Shown: piece after piece, positions 41,787 to 52,503 of the stretch
Layout: each line of letters starts with the position of its first letter
Position numbering within the stretch: position 1 is the first letter of the stretch
NCBI GenBank assembly: GCA_007922195.1
Contig: ML682125.1
Coordinates: forward strand, 875,828 to 939,827
DNA length: 64,000 nt
Direction: 5' to 3'
Source of the DNA: Podocnemis expansa
Taxonomy: Eukaryota; Chordata; Testudines; Podocnemididae
Translations under genes and position numbers: made by a program
Notes under the pieces: generated by a model
What the model was told of the DNA's origin: nothing
The model's database searches: none
What the model saw: only the letters and a program-made list of their open reading frames with translations

Positions 41787-42900
41787 CTAAATGGTGGAGG
41801 AGACTTCGGATCTACCCCTTGTAGCCGTGCTAAGCACCGCAAGCCCCACAGATGCATCACTAGAGACATCTGTGTCAACCACATAATGCTTTATGAAGGT
41901 ATCGGCCAATACCCAGGTAGCTGCTCTACAAATGTCTATGACTGGGACATTGTGGAGGAATGCTGTGGATCTGGAAATTGCTCTGGTGGAATGAGCCCTA
42001 AGAGACTGTGGTGGCTCGGAGCCATGTTTCTCATAAGCCATGCAGATACATGTAGATATCCACTTTGAAAGGCTCTGTTTCAAAATTGGATTTCCTCTAG
42101 ACCATTCTGTGACCGAGACAAACAGTCTGGGTGTTTTCCTGAAAGTCTTCGTTCTGTCTATATAATAGGCTATAGCCCTTTTGACATCTAGGGTATGCCA
42201 TGCTGCCTCTGCTTGGGTCTTCTGTGGTTTCGGACAGAAGACTGGGAGATGAATTGTCTGGTTGATATGAAAACTCGAAGAGACTTAGGTAGAAACTTGG
42301 GATGTGGCCTAAGGGAGACTTTATCCTTCATGAAGATGGTGAAGGGAGGGCAAGCCATCAGTGCTGCTATTTCTCCCACTCGCCTAGCCAATGTTATTGC
42401 TACTAAAAATGCGACCTTGACATATGTATCAGGGAACAAGATGCCATCGGTTCAAAGGGTGGCCTAGTGAGGGGTCTCAGAACTAAGGCTAAGTCCCATG
42501 GAGGTACCGGGGGTCTAATGTCCAGGTAAATGTTGTGGATACCATCCATGAATTGTTTGACAATGTGGTGAGGAAATAAGGACGAGTTGTCCACCAAATT
42601 GTGAAATGTTGACATGGCTGCCAAATGAACTCTAATAGTGGCTGTAGCTAATCCCTTCTCTTTCAGGTCAAGGAGATACTCGAGCACCTCCGGGATCTGC
42701 GCAGACTTTGGAGAGAGATGACGTTCCTGACACCATGCAGTGAATCTCTTCCATTTTCGTAGGTAAGTAACTCTGGTCATCGACTTTCTACTATTTATTA
42801 ACATGTGTTTTACTCTATCCGAGAATCGTTGTTCCAGGTCGTTGAACCATCTAGCAGCCAGGACGTTAGATGGAGTATGGTCAGGTAAGTATGTCAAGTT
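41787..42900 (-). pseudogene. DIRS C tyrosine recombinase
   Basis: Core-binding domain: SMTRVTYLRKWKRFTAWC; IRVHLAAMSTFHNLV. Catalytic part in two further frames: ITLARRVGEI (first Arg), then LRAHSTRAISR (HxxR) and TFIKHYVVD (Tyr). All R-H-R-Y residues are present but split over three frames (breaks near 42420 and 42100). It would insert the circular DNA form. Confidence 0.8.
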
Positions 42901-43307
42901 TTTCCCTTGTTCTGCATAAGCAGATTCAGAATGAGTGGAAGGATGATCGGTGTCACTACTGACATTTGGATGAGGGAGGAATACCATGTCTGTCTGGGCC
43001 ATGCTGGAGCAATCAGTATGAGTATTGCCTTGTCCTGCTTTATCTTCTGGATCATTTTGGAGATCATAGGAATCGAGGGAAAAGCGTAGAGGAGAATATG
43101 CTGCCATTTCACTAGAAATGCGTCTCCCAAAGACCCGTGACCAAGGCCTGCCCTCGAACAAAATGAGACGCATTTCTTGTTGCTCTGTGTTGCAAATAGA
43201 TCTATCACTGGCTGACCCCATTGACAAAATATGTCCTCTAGGACCGTGTCGTCTAGCTCCCCCTCGTGAGGTTCTGCAAAGTTCCTGCTCAGTGCATGTG
43301 CCGTCAT
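42894..43307 (-). pseudogene. DIRS C methyltransferase-like domain
   Basis: QPVIDLFATQSNKKC, FCSRAGLG, LLYAFPSIPMI and IAPAWPRQTWYSSL, colinear with element A 18327-18887. It overlaps the recombinase frame at its 3' end. The CSRAG and PAWPRQTW blocks are conserved. Confidence 0.6.
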
Positions 43308-43383
43308 GTTGAGCCTGCCAGGTAAGTAAACTGCATCCAGTTGAATTCCATGGCATATGGCCCAGTCCCATAGTTTGAGGGCC

Positions 43384-44752
43384 TCAGCACATAGAGACTA
43401 GGACCGAGCACCCCCTTGCTAATTGACATAGTACATTAATGCTACATTGTCCATCAGTACCTTTATGCTCTTTCCGATATAGGAAGTGGCAACAAGCATT
43501 CCATATTGCATGTAGCTTGAGGAGTTTTATATGCAGGAGCCTCTCAGTGCGCGACCAGTTCCCCTGCACCATCCGACTCCCCAGATGTGCTCCCCATCCT
43601 GCAAGGGAGGCATCGGTTATGAGTAGAAGAGTGGGAGGTTGCCGAAAGAAAGGAACCCCCCATTGAAGGTTTGCTGGTAGGGTCCACCATAAGAGAGTGT
43701 CCTTTATGGGCTGTGGCAGAGATAGGATATGGTGCCTTGAATGCCAGTGAGATTTGACGGTCTTCAGGAACCATATTTGAAAGTGTCTCCTATGAAATCT
43801 GGCATTGGAGACCAGACACATAGCTGCCGCCATGTGGCCCAGGAATTGCATACACGTCAGTTCTGTAACTGTGGGAGAAGGAAGTATGCTTTTTATGAGG
43901 CTTTGTATCGCTATAACTTGTTCGTTTGTGAGAAACGCCCTGCAGAAGGGAGCATGAATGGTTGCCCCTATGAATTGTAGTTCCTGTACAGGTTGGAGGG
44001 AGGATTTTTTTGTAGTTGATTGTGAGCCCCAAATATAGGAAGAGCTACTCTGTGAATGCCACTGCTTGTTGGGCTTCTGAGAGTGATCGTGCTTTCAACA
44101 GAAAATCGTCCAGGTAGGGAAAAATAGTTATCCCTTGGGTTCACATGTAAGCTACCACTGATGCCATGACTTTCAAGAAAACCCTGGGGGCTGTACAGAG
44201 CCCAAAAGGGAGTACATTGAATTGGTAGTGGCAATCTTGGAAAGTAAAACGTAGAAATCTCCTGTGTGCAGGATGTATGGAGATATGGAAGTAGGCATCT
44301 TTTAGGTCGAGGGACGTCAGCCAATCGTCTTGTTCTAAAGAGGGAAGAACGTTTGACAGCGTTACAATTTTGAACTTCTTTACTATGATGAATTTGTTGA
44401 GGCCTCTCAGATCTAAGATTGGCCTCCAACCCCCCGTCCTCTTCTGTGTCAAAAAATATCGGGAGTAGAAACCTTTTCCCCTGAACTGGATAGGTACTTC
44501 TTCAATTGCCCCAATACTCAGAAGAGTGTGTATCTCTTCCCGCAATAATTGTACGTGAGAGGGGTCCCTGAAGAGGGATGGGGAAGGGGATTTTGGAATA
44601 GGTTTGGATGAGAATGGAATTAGATAACCAGTGTCAATTATCTCCAGCACCCATTTGTCCAATGTGATGGAAGAACATCGGTGCAGAAATGGTGCTACTC
44701 TGTTTTTAAATAACGAAGCAGATCTGGTATTGCTGCTGCCATGCGCTGTCAA
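43384..44752 (-). pseudogene. DIRS C reverse transcriptase and RNase H
   Basis: RT: DTGYLIPFSSKPIPK, LLSIGAIEEVPIQF, RPILDLRGLNKF, LDLKDAYFHISIHPAHRRF and VLPFGLCTAPRVF. A TGA follows at about 44140 (CGA decay), then an intact YLDD. RNase H: LLHIKLLKLHAIWNACCHFL, followed by a garbled end. There are frameshifts near 44030 and 43850. This is the best-preserved RT of the three DIRS elements. Confidence 0.8.
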
Positions 44753-44780
44753 ATAGCTAGGTGAACCCTCGACCGAGGTC

Positions 44781-47057
44781 TCAAAACTGCTGCTTAGCCC
44801 CTAAGGACTGCACATTAGACGAAGATTGCACATTCTGTCTGCATCTTGTGTTGGGATTTCTAGGTCGTGAACATGGGTTATGAAATCTCCTACCTTGTTG
44901 GTAAGGGTATCTGTTGCTTGAATTAGTTTGGTACCTGTTATACCTGAACCTAGGCGTCAGAGCCTGAATGCCTAGCGTCCGGAGGCTTGCCCTTGAATCC
45001 TTCAAGGAGTGCATAATCTCGCTGGTTTTCTCTCCAAATAGCTTGTTCTTGTCGAAAGGAAGATCTTCTATGACTGATTGGAGTTGCCTGGGCAGTGCAG
45101 CCACATGTAGCCAGGAAGATCATCGGAGCACCACCCCAGATCCTATGGTCCTGGCCGCCACGTCCACCATATCCAGAGCTGCTTGCAGGGCTGTCCTGGA
45201 AATCAGGAAACCTTCTTGAATAAATAGCATTGTAACCTTCTCTGCTGTCTTCTGGAATTGAGCTAATAAAATCCATAAATTTTGAATAGTTGTCATGACT
45301 GTAATTTGCTAAAGGGGCAGCATATAGTTCGCTATCCTTAACTGCAACGTGGCAGACGTATAAATCTTTTTGCCCAGGAGGTCCATCTTTTTGTCCTCCC
45401 TGTCTGCTGGGGTAGACCTATTATGGGATTGTTTGAGTCTCTGATTTGCTGCATCAGTGACTAATGAGTTCGCTTGTGGATGTGAAAAAAGGAACTCATT
45501 ATTACTTGGTGTAACAAAATATTTTTTATCTGCCTTCCTGTTGGTGGGTGGTGCCGAGGCCGGGGTCTGCCATAGAGAAGTTGCCGGCTCCATAATGCCC
45601 TCATCCATAGGCAATGACACTTTGGACAAGGTAGCTGACTGCAAAATCCTATAAAGGCCATGCTTGGAAGCAGACACTGACTGGTCCGGCATATCCAAAG
45701 TTGCAGCGCCCCTCTTAAACAGCTCCTGGAACTGCCTAGCATCATCTGTCCGAGGCTGTGGGTCATCTGCAGGAACTATGTCCTGGGAATATGACTGCTG
45801 CGTGGTTTTTTTCTGCCACCCCTGAACCAGTGTTACCGACCCTTTGGATATCTGTATGCCTTGCACTTGGACTGGAATCTGTGCGTATGGTATCCAACTT
45901 GGCCAAGGATGGCCAGGGTATCCCCTGCCGAGAGAAAAGGGACCATGGGATGTTTGCCCAGGGCCATGACTGTGCCTGTTGAGGGGCGGTGTTTGTTTGT
46001 TGAGGTGGATTAGCATTGCCAGAAGTGTCCCCATTGGAATCAAAGCTAGAGTGCTGGTCAGAGAGAGGGGAAGACTCTGATCGGTCATCATCCCCTGAAG
46101 ACTGTATACCTTAAAGAGGGGAGAAATCTGGTGAGGAGGCAGAAGAAAAATCCTCCCTCAAGCAGTGCTTAGTCTTCCTCCTATGTTTACAGGGAGGAAA
46201 CTGTCTGTAGCTTGAATCCTGCTGCTCTGTCCCATGCGCTGGCATGCTAGATGGCGGTACTGGGGGGGGGGGGGATGCGGTGGCCGCAGTACCGACAGCT
46301 GTTGGACTGGTACCGACAGGTGGGGGTACCCTGGTGCTTGAAGAATTGGCGCAAGGAGTGAGTGGGGCAAGGTTGTTGTAGGCACCAGTAAAAAAGCGCT
46401 CTGGCCTGAGAGCGGTGGCACCATGGCTGCCATCATTGTCAGCGGTGCCCCTGAGATCACAGCAGTGCCATTGACAGGCACCGTGGCTGCCGCTGGAGTT
46501 GTTGGTGGCGCTGGGGAACTGACTCTTGGAGGCGGTGCTGGGGACGGGAGTTGCGAAGCCGGCATGAAGACGCTCTGTGCCGCCTTTGACTCTCGCTCTG
46601 CCGCAGAGCTAGAGGGATAAGCCTTTGCCCTGTGGGGTTTCTTGGAGGAATCTGCAGCCTCCCTAGACCACAGGCAGCAGTGGCCTGACTTATTTTTCTT
46701 TGGTGCCACTGGTGAAGAGGAAGTTGAAGCTCACTTCAGGGCTCTGTCCCTGAGCGGCAATTTGCCGGGGTCCGATGCCGGCCGGGGGGCTCCCTCCATC
46801 AAGAGGAGTTTCAACCTCCTACTCCACTCCTGTCTTGCCCTGGATTTAAGGCTGGCACAGTGAGGGCAGGAGTGGGCTAAATGCTCCTCACCCAAACACT
46901 TAATACATTTTTCATGCCCGTCAGAGGCAGGCAGGATCACTGCAGGCAGCACACTGCTTAAAGCCAGAAGCGGTCGGCATTGCGGCGGCTGCAGAGCTGT
47001 CAGTGTGAGATTTCTTTTTTTCTTTTTTTTTTTTCTTTTTAACACAGAAACTATCAA
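44781..47057 (-). pseudogene. DIRS C gag-like protein
   Basis: The cysteine finger (CIKCLGEEHLAHSCPHC) lies near 46920-46860. A Ser/Ala/Pro linker spans 46709-46158. The DIRS Gag core lies at 45309-46091 (PMDEGIMEPATSLW; ADKKYFVTPSNNEFLF; SLVTDAANQRLKQ; EDKKMDLLGKKIYTSA), and the C-terminal part at 45276-44781. Frames are broken in at least three places. A poly-K/T-rich tract sits at the start (about 47010-47040). Confidence 0.75.
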
Positions 47058-47227
47058 CTACTACCTAACACTATCAAACTAACTAATTAACAAAAACAGA
47101 ATTCAAACTATAACTATAGACGCTATTCGCTAACTGAGGAGATTCGGGCTGAGGAGCTGCTGGACTCCGTGCTGAGTCAGTGGCAGTTAAGAAGGAACTG
47201 ACAGGTGGATGGGGCTTGGTGCGTGCA
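47058..47227 (-). repeat. DIRS C 5' region left of the SINE
   Basis: Non-coding 5' region of C, matching 40917-41035 of the sister piece. It is interrupted by the SINE at 47228. Confidence 0.6.
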
Positions 47228-47343
47228 TTTCAGTGGCTAGCACCTCTGCTTAACATGCAGAAGGTCCTGGGTTTGATTCCCAGGGGGTTGGACTTGATGA
47301 TCTCATGAGGTCCCATCCAGCCCTATGATATGATTTGATTTGA
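47228..47343 (+). mobile_element. tRNA-derived SINE with CR1-like tail
   Basis: The head carries Pol III-type boxes (AGTGGCTAGC and GGTTTGATTCCC) and a tRNA-like anticodon arm (CTGC TTAACAT GCAG). The tail reads TTGGACTTGATGATCTCATG and ends with GAT/TTGATTT repeats, like the 3' end of CR1 LINEs (compare 62320-62362). The sister piece at 40917-41190 lacks it, giving the empty site and a short duplication (ATT). Probably of the Cry-I type of turtles. Confidence 0.75.
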
Positions 47344-47484
47344 TTCCAAATGGTGGGAAACTGGCCACGTGCTCTTTGGCCACACGCACCCCCCTCGGGC
47401 TCTGCAATAGAAATCTCCAGGGCTGGGTGCGGGTGCAGCCACACACCTATAGTGGAGCAGTGGGGGACACTGCTCAATGAAAAA
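47344..47484 (-). repeat. Outer 5' inverted end of DIRS C
   Basis: Reverse complement of 41230-41330. Ends CACTGCTCAATGAAAA. Confidence 0.6.
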
Positions 47485-47594
47485 TCATACACACTGCTGG
47501 ACATGCACAGTCTCCTGACCCCAGGGGTGTTGAGGAAACTTGTTAAAAGAAAGAGGCCCCTTGTCAAGGGGCTTTCTGCTGTAGCCCAGCTTCT

Positions 47595-47658
47595 AAGCTC
47601 CAGAGGCCATGTTGGTCTAGTTCAACAAAACAAACAAGAAGTCCTATGGTACTTTTAA
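47595..47658. repeat. Interspersed repeat, left half, split by a MITE
   Basis: GGTCTAGTTCAACAAAACAA up to CTTTTAA matches 39505-39552. The repeat resumes at 48014 (AGACTAACATTTACTTATTG). The family is not named. Confidence 0.45.
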
Positions 47659-48009
47659 GTTATGTCTACATTAGGAAAAGTTTGAATTAAGAACATGGAC
47701 TAATTTGAACTAACGTTAGTTCAAATTAGTCCGCGTTGTTAATTCAAACTAACTGCCCTTAGTTCAAACTTATTAAGTTCGAACTAAGGGTTAGTCCTGG
47801 TCTACATCATCCTTGGTTTGAACTAATGATAAAACTAAGGGCTTAGTTTGAACTAACCAACAGGTTTTACTAATTCGAGCTAAGCTTTCATTAGTTCACA
47901 TTAAGGAATTCCTTAGTCTGAACTAAGGAAAGCCTAGTGTAGACAGGTAATAAGTTAGTTCAACTTAAGCCTCCTTAATTTGAACTAACTTGCAAGTGTA
48001 GACATAACC
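47659..48009. mobile_element. MITE with TTAA/TAA target
   Basis: 351 bp with inverted ends GTTATGTCTACA / TGTAGACATAAC, flanked by TTAA (47655-47658, 48010-48013). The body is made of inverted AGTTCAAA/TTTGAACT motifs. A TAA reading of the target would fit PIF/Harbinger; TTAA would fit piggyBac. Confidence 0.7.
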
Positions 48010-48059
48010 TTAAAGACTAACATTTACTTATTGCATCAGCTTATGCCTTAATAAGGTTT

Positions 48060-48847
48060 TTGTCTTTATAAGTGCCACAAGATGCCATCTTCTAAGCAAC
48101 ACCAAAGTCTGAGAACCCACCTACAGAAGGGGGAGGTCTGACTGCAAAATGGATCATGTAAGTAAGCTGAGTGCACAGATCTAAACAGTAAGCTTAGCTT
48201 AGAATAAAAGTTATCTTTTCTTTGATTGTAACTAGCTCCTTGACATAATCTTTGGATTTATATCACTCTGACTTAATATCTTACTGCAGTCAATATACTT
48301 AATTGTTTTAGCTGAAGCAGTGCATGTGGATCGGGTGTGTGCAGAGACCTTGCTTGGAGTGAGAGAGTTGGTGCATATCAATCTTTGATAAAGTGTCAGA
48401 CAAGTGTAAATGAGCTTGCAGGGTGCAGTGTACAAGACTGAACCCAGCAAGACAGAAGTTCCCAGGGTTGCACCTGGGCTTGGGGTTGTTTGTTGCGGGA
48501 CCATCCCAGGAGTGGTTGGCCAAAGGGTACCTCCACTGGGTGATGGCCTGATTTCACACAGGAGGTTGTGAGTGAGCTGACACAGGACTGGATTGTTTCT
48601 ACAGCAAGGGGCTCAAGATTGGAGAACTGGGGTGACACAGCCACACACCAGCCCAGACTGAAGAAAGGGAAGGTCTGTCAATATGGTTTTGGGGAAAACA
48701 GATTGTCAAATTTAAGATTGTGTTGGATTAGAGGGCAAGGTGAGCCTGTTACATTGGCAGACCAAGCCCCAGTTTGTGTCTGAGCTGAACACTGACAAAC
48801 ATCTGACTGGAATCAGCCTGGCTCCCTAGCTGCATTGTTAGCATAGG
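48060..48847. other. Unassigned; LTR-like features possible
   Basis: No coding sequence recognised. GTTACATTGGCAGACCAAG at about 48750 looks like an LTR end followed by a TGG primer site, so a remnant of an LTR element is possible. No partner LTR was found in the window. Confidence 0.3.
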
Positions 48848-49622
48848 TGTGACAGGGTGGGCACACCCCACACTCAGACTGGCTTATATGCCCGGAAGGA
48901 AGGGCTAGCCCTGCCCCTTAGGCCCTGCTGGGCATGCTCCAACTGCTGCCCAGGGATAAAAGGCAGCAGTTGTCCTCAGTCAGGGGCAGGCTGTTGGAGG
49001 GAGTAGACATAGGCTGAAGGCGCCTACCCAGGACTGGCTTCAACCCCTGCCTTAAGGGAGCACGCCACGGAGAGGCCCAGGACGCCAACAGCCAGATGAG
49101 TCGCTGGGCAAGGCATACCCTGCTGTGAGGACCTTGAGACCCAGGCCAAGGACATGGCAGACCCAGAAAGGTCCCGGGACTCGCAGGAGGGAACACGGTC
49201 TACCACCCAGGTAGGAAGCAGCCCAGGGCAGTGCCTAGCGGGGTGAGCCGGGATAGTGTCATGGTCTCAGTCAGTGTGTTGCGGCCTGGATCCCTGCCAA
49301 CTGGGCTAAACCCCCACGGCAACCCCATGGCCCTGGGCTGGGGTTCAGTGGAGCAGGCAGGCCTGAACCCCCCTACCTGGGTCCGCTCCCCCCGGGGCCA
49401 GTCAGGACATGGGACTATAGACTCTGGCTGGTGGGCCATACTGCCCTGCTGTGAAGGGCCTGTGATTATAGACTCTGGCTGGTGGGCCATACTGCCCTGC
49501 TGTGAAGGGCCTGTGACTATAGACTCTGGCTGTTGGGCCACACTGCCCCTGAGTCAAGGGGCGGAGTAGATAGCTCAAACCCCAGGAAGACCCCGGTTTG
49601 AGCCAGGGGGGGCAATGTCCTC
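48848..49622 (+). repeat. LTR-like element with a 51-bp tandem repeat
   Basis: Begins TGTGACAGGGTGGG and has a TATA-like GGGATAAAAGG at about 48954. The next repeat starts at about 49623 after GCAATGTCCTC. It is probably a gypsy-type LTR. No internal region adjoins it. Confidence 0.45.
49413..49565. repeat. 51-bp minisatellite, three units
   Basis: Units start at 49413, 49464 and 49515 and share ATAGACTCTGGCTG and GGGCCATACTGCCCTGCT. The third unit has diverged. A long open frame on either strand here is a product of the repeat. Confidence 0.85.
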
Positions 49623-50582
49623 TGTGACAATAGGTATTTGGGTTACACAAACAGAGTTAGTTTAAACTTTGCTGAACGCTGGTGAGTTGCTACTGGCATG
49701 AATCCTGCCACAGTATCTGTAGCACATACTGTAAGGCCATATCTGAGTCGCTGTGTTGTGACTTGAGCCTCCTGGGGTAACCTTCTTAATGTGCCAAAAT
49801 CAGGGCAAGCTGCAAAACCAGGGGCCAAACCCCCAAATCACTGGCGGGTGATGTGGGGAAAGTGCAGTCCGGCACATCAGGCAAGATGTGTTCTTATCAG
49901 TGTTGTTTTGTGTCCGGTGCTGAAATCAGTTTGGCTGCATGTGTGAATGCATGCATGAGTAAACTGAGGCAACAAACACAATCGAGGAAACCAACACGAC
50001 CACAGATCTTTGTAGAAATGAAGGTGCTAGGCCAGGCTTTATTGCAACGTAGCACTATGGCAAACAATCCATATCAACAGATTTGTTGGCAGCATTGGTG
50101 CTCTCAATCCAATGGAACAGCTCAACTGACAGCAGGACTGGCTGTCACCCTCTCAGCTGCACAAAGTCTGAACTCTAGGGTTCCTACTTTTATACCTTAC
50201 CTGTCTTCACCTTAATTGACTTGTGCACCCCTCCTTTGATACCACCCATTAATTTGATGGGTCCCTGGGCATCACCAGCCATCAAGGTGTCATGATTTGG
50301 CCAAAGCTCTCCTTTGCACAGGTCACTTAGGCACAGCATTCCTCCTTATCTCTTTGGCATGAAGCCAGGCTAACACCACCTTTCTCCAAGTACATTCTCT
50401 CCCAGTACATTCTCATCTTTATCCATATTATTGCAGTTTCAGCTTATTTTGTGCCAATTTAGATAAGGTTATCATGGTCCCTTCAGTACATGCCCAGTGC
50501 GCATGCCATTCAGGCCCACTTTCCTGGATTGCTTCGTTAGGCCTCAAGCCAATGCCTATATCCTTCTACAGTTTCTCCTACA
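49623..50582 (-). repeat. Solo LTR of the ERV H family, reversed
   Basis: On the minus strand it begins TGTAGGAGAAACTG (50582) and ends TATTGTCACA. It has a TATAAAAG box at about 50192, AATAAA at 50043-50038, and matches 52504-52932 plus 53948-54230 of element H. The last part (49748-49860) also resembles the end of LTR-2. Confidence 0.65.
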
Positions 50583-51154
50583 TCTGCAACCAACACTCTC
50601 CTCTCGAACTATTCTGCTGCCCGGAACAAAGTACTCAGACCCACCCAAGTGCTGGGCACATACCAGAGGAATGGGACTAACCAGCAAACTGCAGATTCTT
50701 CAAGGATTTGCTTTCTATGGACTCTAAATCATTCATATGTATGGGGTTCACTTTGACCCTTTAACGTCTGTCATATTGTGTGTCTTTTCTTTTTATATTA
50801 AACCTTTAGTTGTAGTTCCTAAAGGATTGACTGGCAGCGTGGTATGTTCAGTAAGATCCAAGCCTATATTGTTCTGGATGATATGGCTGGTCCTCTGGGG
50901 TCAGGAGAGCCTATTTCTTTAAGAGACCCGGTGGCTATGTGGGGACTGAAGGAGCTGGTGTGCAGTAAGGGTGCTGTTTCTATTGTGCTATGCTTTGTGG
51001 TGACAAGTGTGGGGAATCAGAAGCATGTTTTGTTACTGACTGGGAGACTGGTTTAAGTACCACCCATCAGTGGTTTGGGGGTTTGGCCCCTGGTTTTGCA
51101 GCTTGCCCTGATTTTGGCACATTCAGAAGGTCATCCTGGGAGGCCCTGGTCACA
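50583..51154 (+). repeat. LTR-2 copy 1, 3' part
   Basis: Matches the 3' half of LTR-2 (53383-53947), from TCTGCAACCAACA to the end GGTCACA. A polyadenylation-like ATATTAAACC lies at about 50796. Its 5' half is missing where the reversed LTR begins. Confidence 0.65.
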
Positions 51155-51597
51155 CATCTCCTACCTGTGTCAAGGGGCTTCACTTTTCAGCCCTAGCTCC
51201 TCAGGGGAGTCCCTCCCAATCTACTGGGGGAGGGGAAAACCAATGAGATTGGGGGGGATGGTGGAAAAGCAGAAAATGGGATGGAGCCTCAGGGAAGAAA
51301 GAGGCAGGGAAGGGCTGTGGATGAGGAGAGGTTCTGACTCTTCTGCTGGAGTATCCAGTTTCTAAACATTACTAAAATGGCAATCCTAGTTGGGGAAAAT
51401 TCACTTGCTTGACTTATGTTCATGGGGCGAGGGAGAGTGTAAAGCAACAATGTGTTTTGTTCTCTTTAATGTCCCACAATATAGTCCATATGGTATCAAT
51501 GGGCCTTCCCTGTCAGCCAGGGTTTAGCATCTTCTGTTGGGGATCAGCATGTCATACCAGTTACTCTTTCCTGTCTGGGGAATAGTTAAGTCAAAGA
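51155..51597. other. No gene or repeat recognised
   Basis: Unique-looking sequence between two LTR-2 copies. It may be internal sequence of a lost element. Confidence 0.3.
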
Positions 51598-52503
51598 TGT
51601 GACACCGTCTGGGTATGGGAGACTGATTATAGTTATATTTCATTTATTAAATGATCCATATGATATACCGTGTTTGGTGTCAATAGAAAAACTGTATTCT
51701 GCTAAGAATGATGATATGGTTCATATGTAGGTATCAAGCCTATGTTAGAAATTAGAAATCTGTTTGTTTTTATGTGTGTATCAAGTGAATTGTTCTTAAT
51801 GCAATCCCAGACTGGGTTTCTGCAAAACTATTGTTCCTCTTGATGGCCCCCTCCCAGCAGCAGGAGGCCCAGCAAAAAACCCGTTTGGCCAGTTACCCAG
51901 GCTGACCAGATGACTCAACTCCATGTTGATTTGGTAGGGACTCTGGGAGCATGAGGCAGCTGAAGGTGATAAAAGACTGTGGCTCCATCTCCATTTTCTC
52001 TTTAGTCTTCAGCCTGTCTGCAACCAACATCCTCCTCTGGAATTATTCTCCTGGGACTGAACAAAGGACTGAGACCCACCCAGCTGCTGCTGCTGCTGGG
52101 TGCACACCAGAGGAGTGGGACTGACCTGCAAATTACAGGATCTTCAAGGATTTGTTTTCTATGGCCTTTAAATCATTTGTACATATGTGATTCCCTTTGA
52201 CTCTAATGTTTCTCATGTTGTTTGTTTTCCTTTTCTGTTAAGCCTTTAGCTGTGGTTGCTAAAGGATTGGCTGGCAGTGTGATATTTTGGCTAAGATCCA
52301 AGCTTCTATTGTTCTGGGTGATGTGGCTGGTCTTTTGGGGTCGGGGGAACCTAGTCCTTTAAGAGACCCCATGGCTAGAGGGGACCATAGGAACTGATGT
52401 GCATAAAGGGGGATGTTTCTGTTTTGTTATGCTTGGTGATGACCAGAGTGGGGAATCAGAAGCATGTTTTGTTACTGACTGAGAGGCTGGTTTAAGTACC
52501 ACC
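51598..52503 (+). repeat. LTR-2 copy 2, cut by the start of ERV H
   Basis: Begins TGTGACACCGTCTGGG and matches copy 3 through TAAGTACCACC. Then the LTR of element H starts (TGTAGGAG). Element H probably inserted into this LTR; the remainder would lie beyond the window. Confidence 0.65.

Larger units (their letters stand above)
41191..47484 (-). mobile_element. DIRS retrotransposon C
   Basis: Minus-strand DIRS element with inverted ends (41235-41330 is the reverse complement of 47380-47475). Order: gag 44781-47057, RT/RNase H 43384-44752, methyltransferase-like 42894-43307, recombinase 41787-42900, internal complementary region 41191-41540. It carries a SINE near its 5' end and a short LTR-like insertion near its 3' end. 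Coding frames contain several stops and frameshifts, but the recombinase and RT catalytic motifs survive. Confidence 0.85.

Noticed and set aside
47240..47290. Possible tRNA gene
   Set aside because: Box-like motifs are present, but there is no complete acceptor stem, and the sequence runs into a CR1-like tail; it is a SINE.
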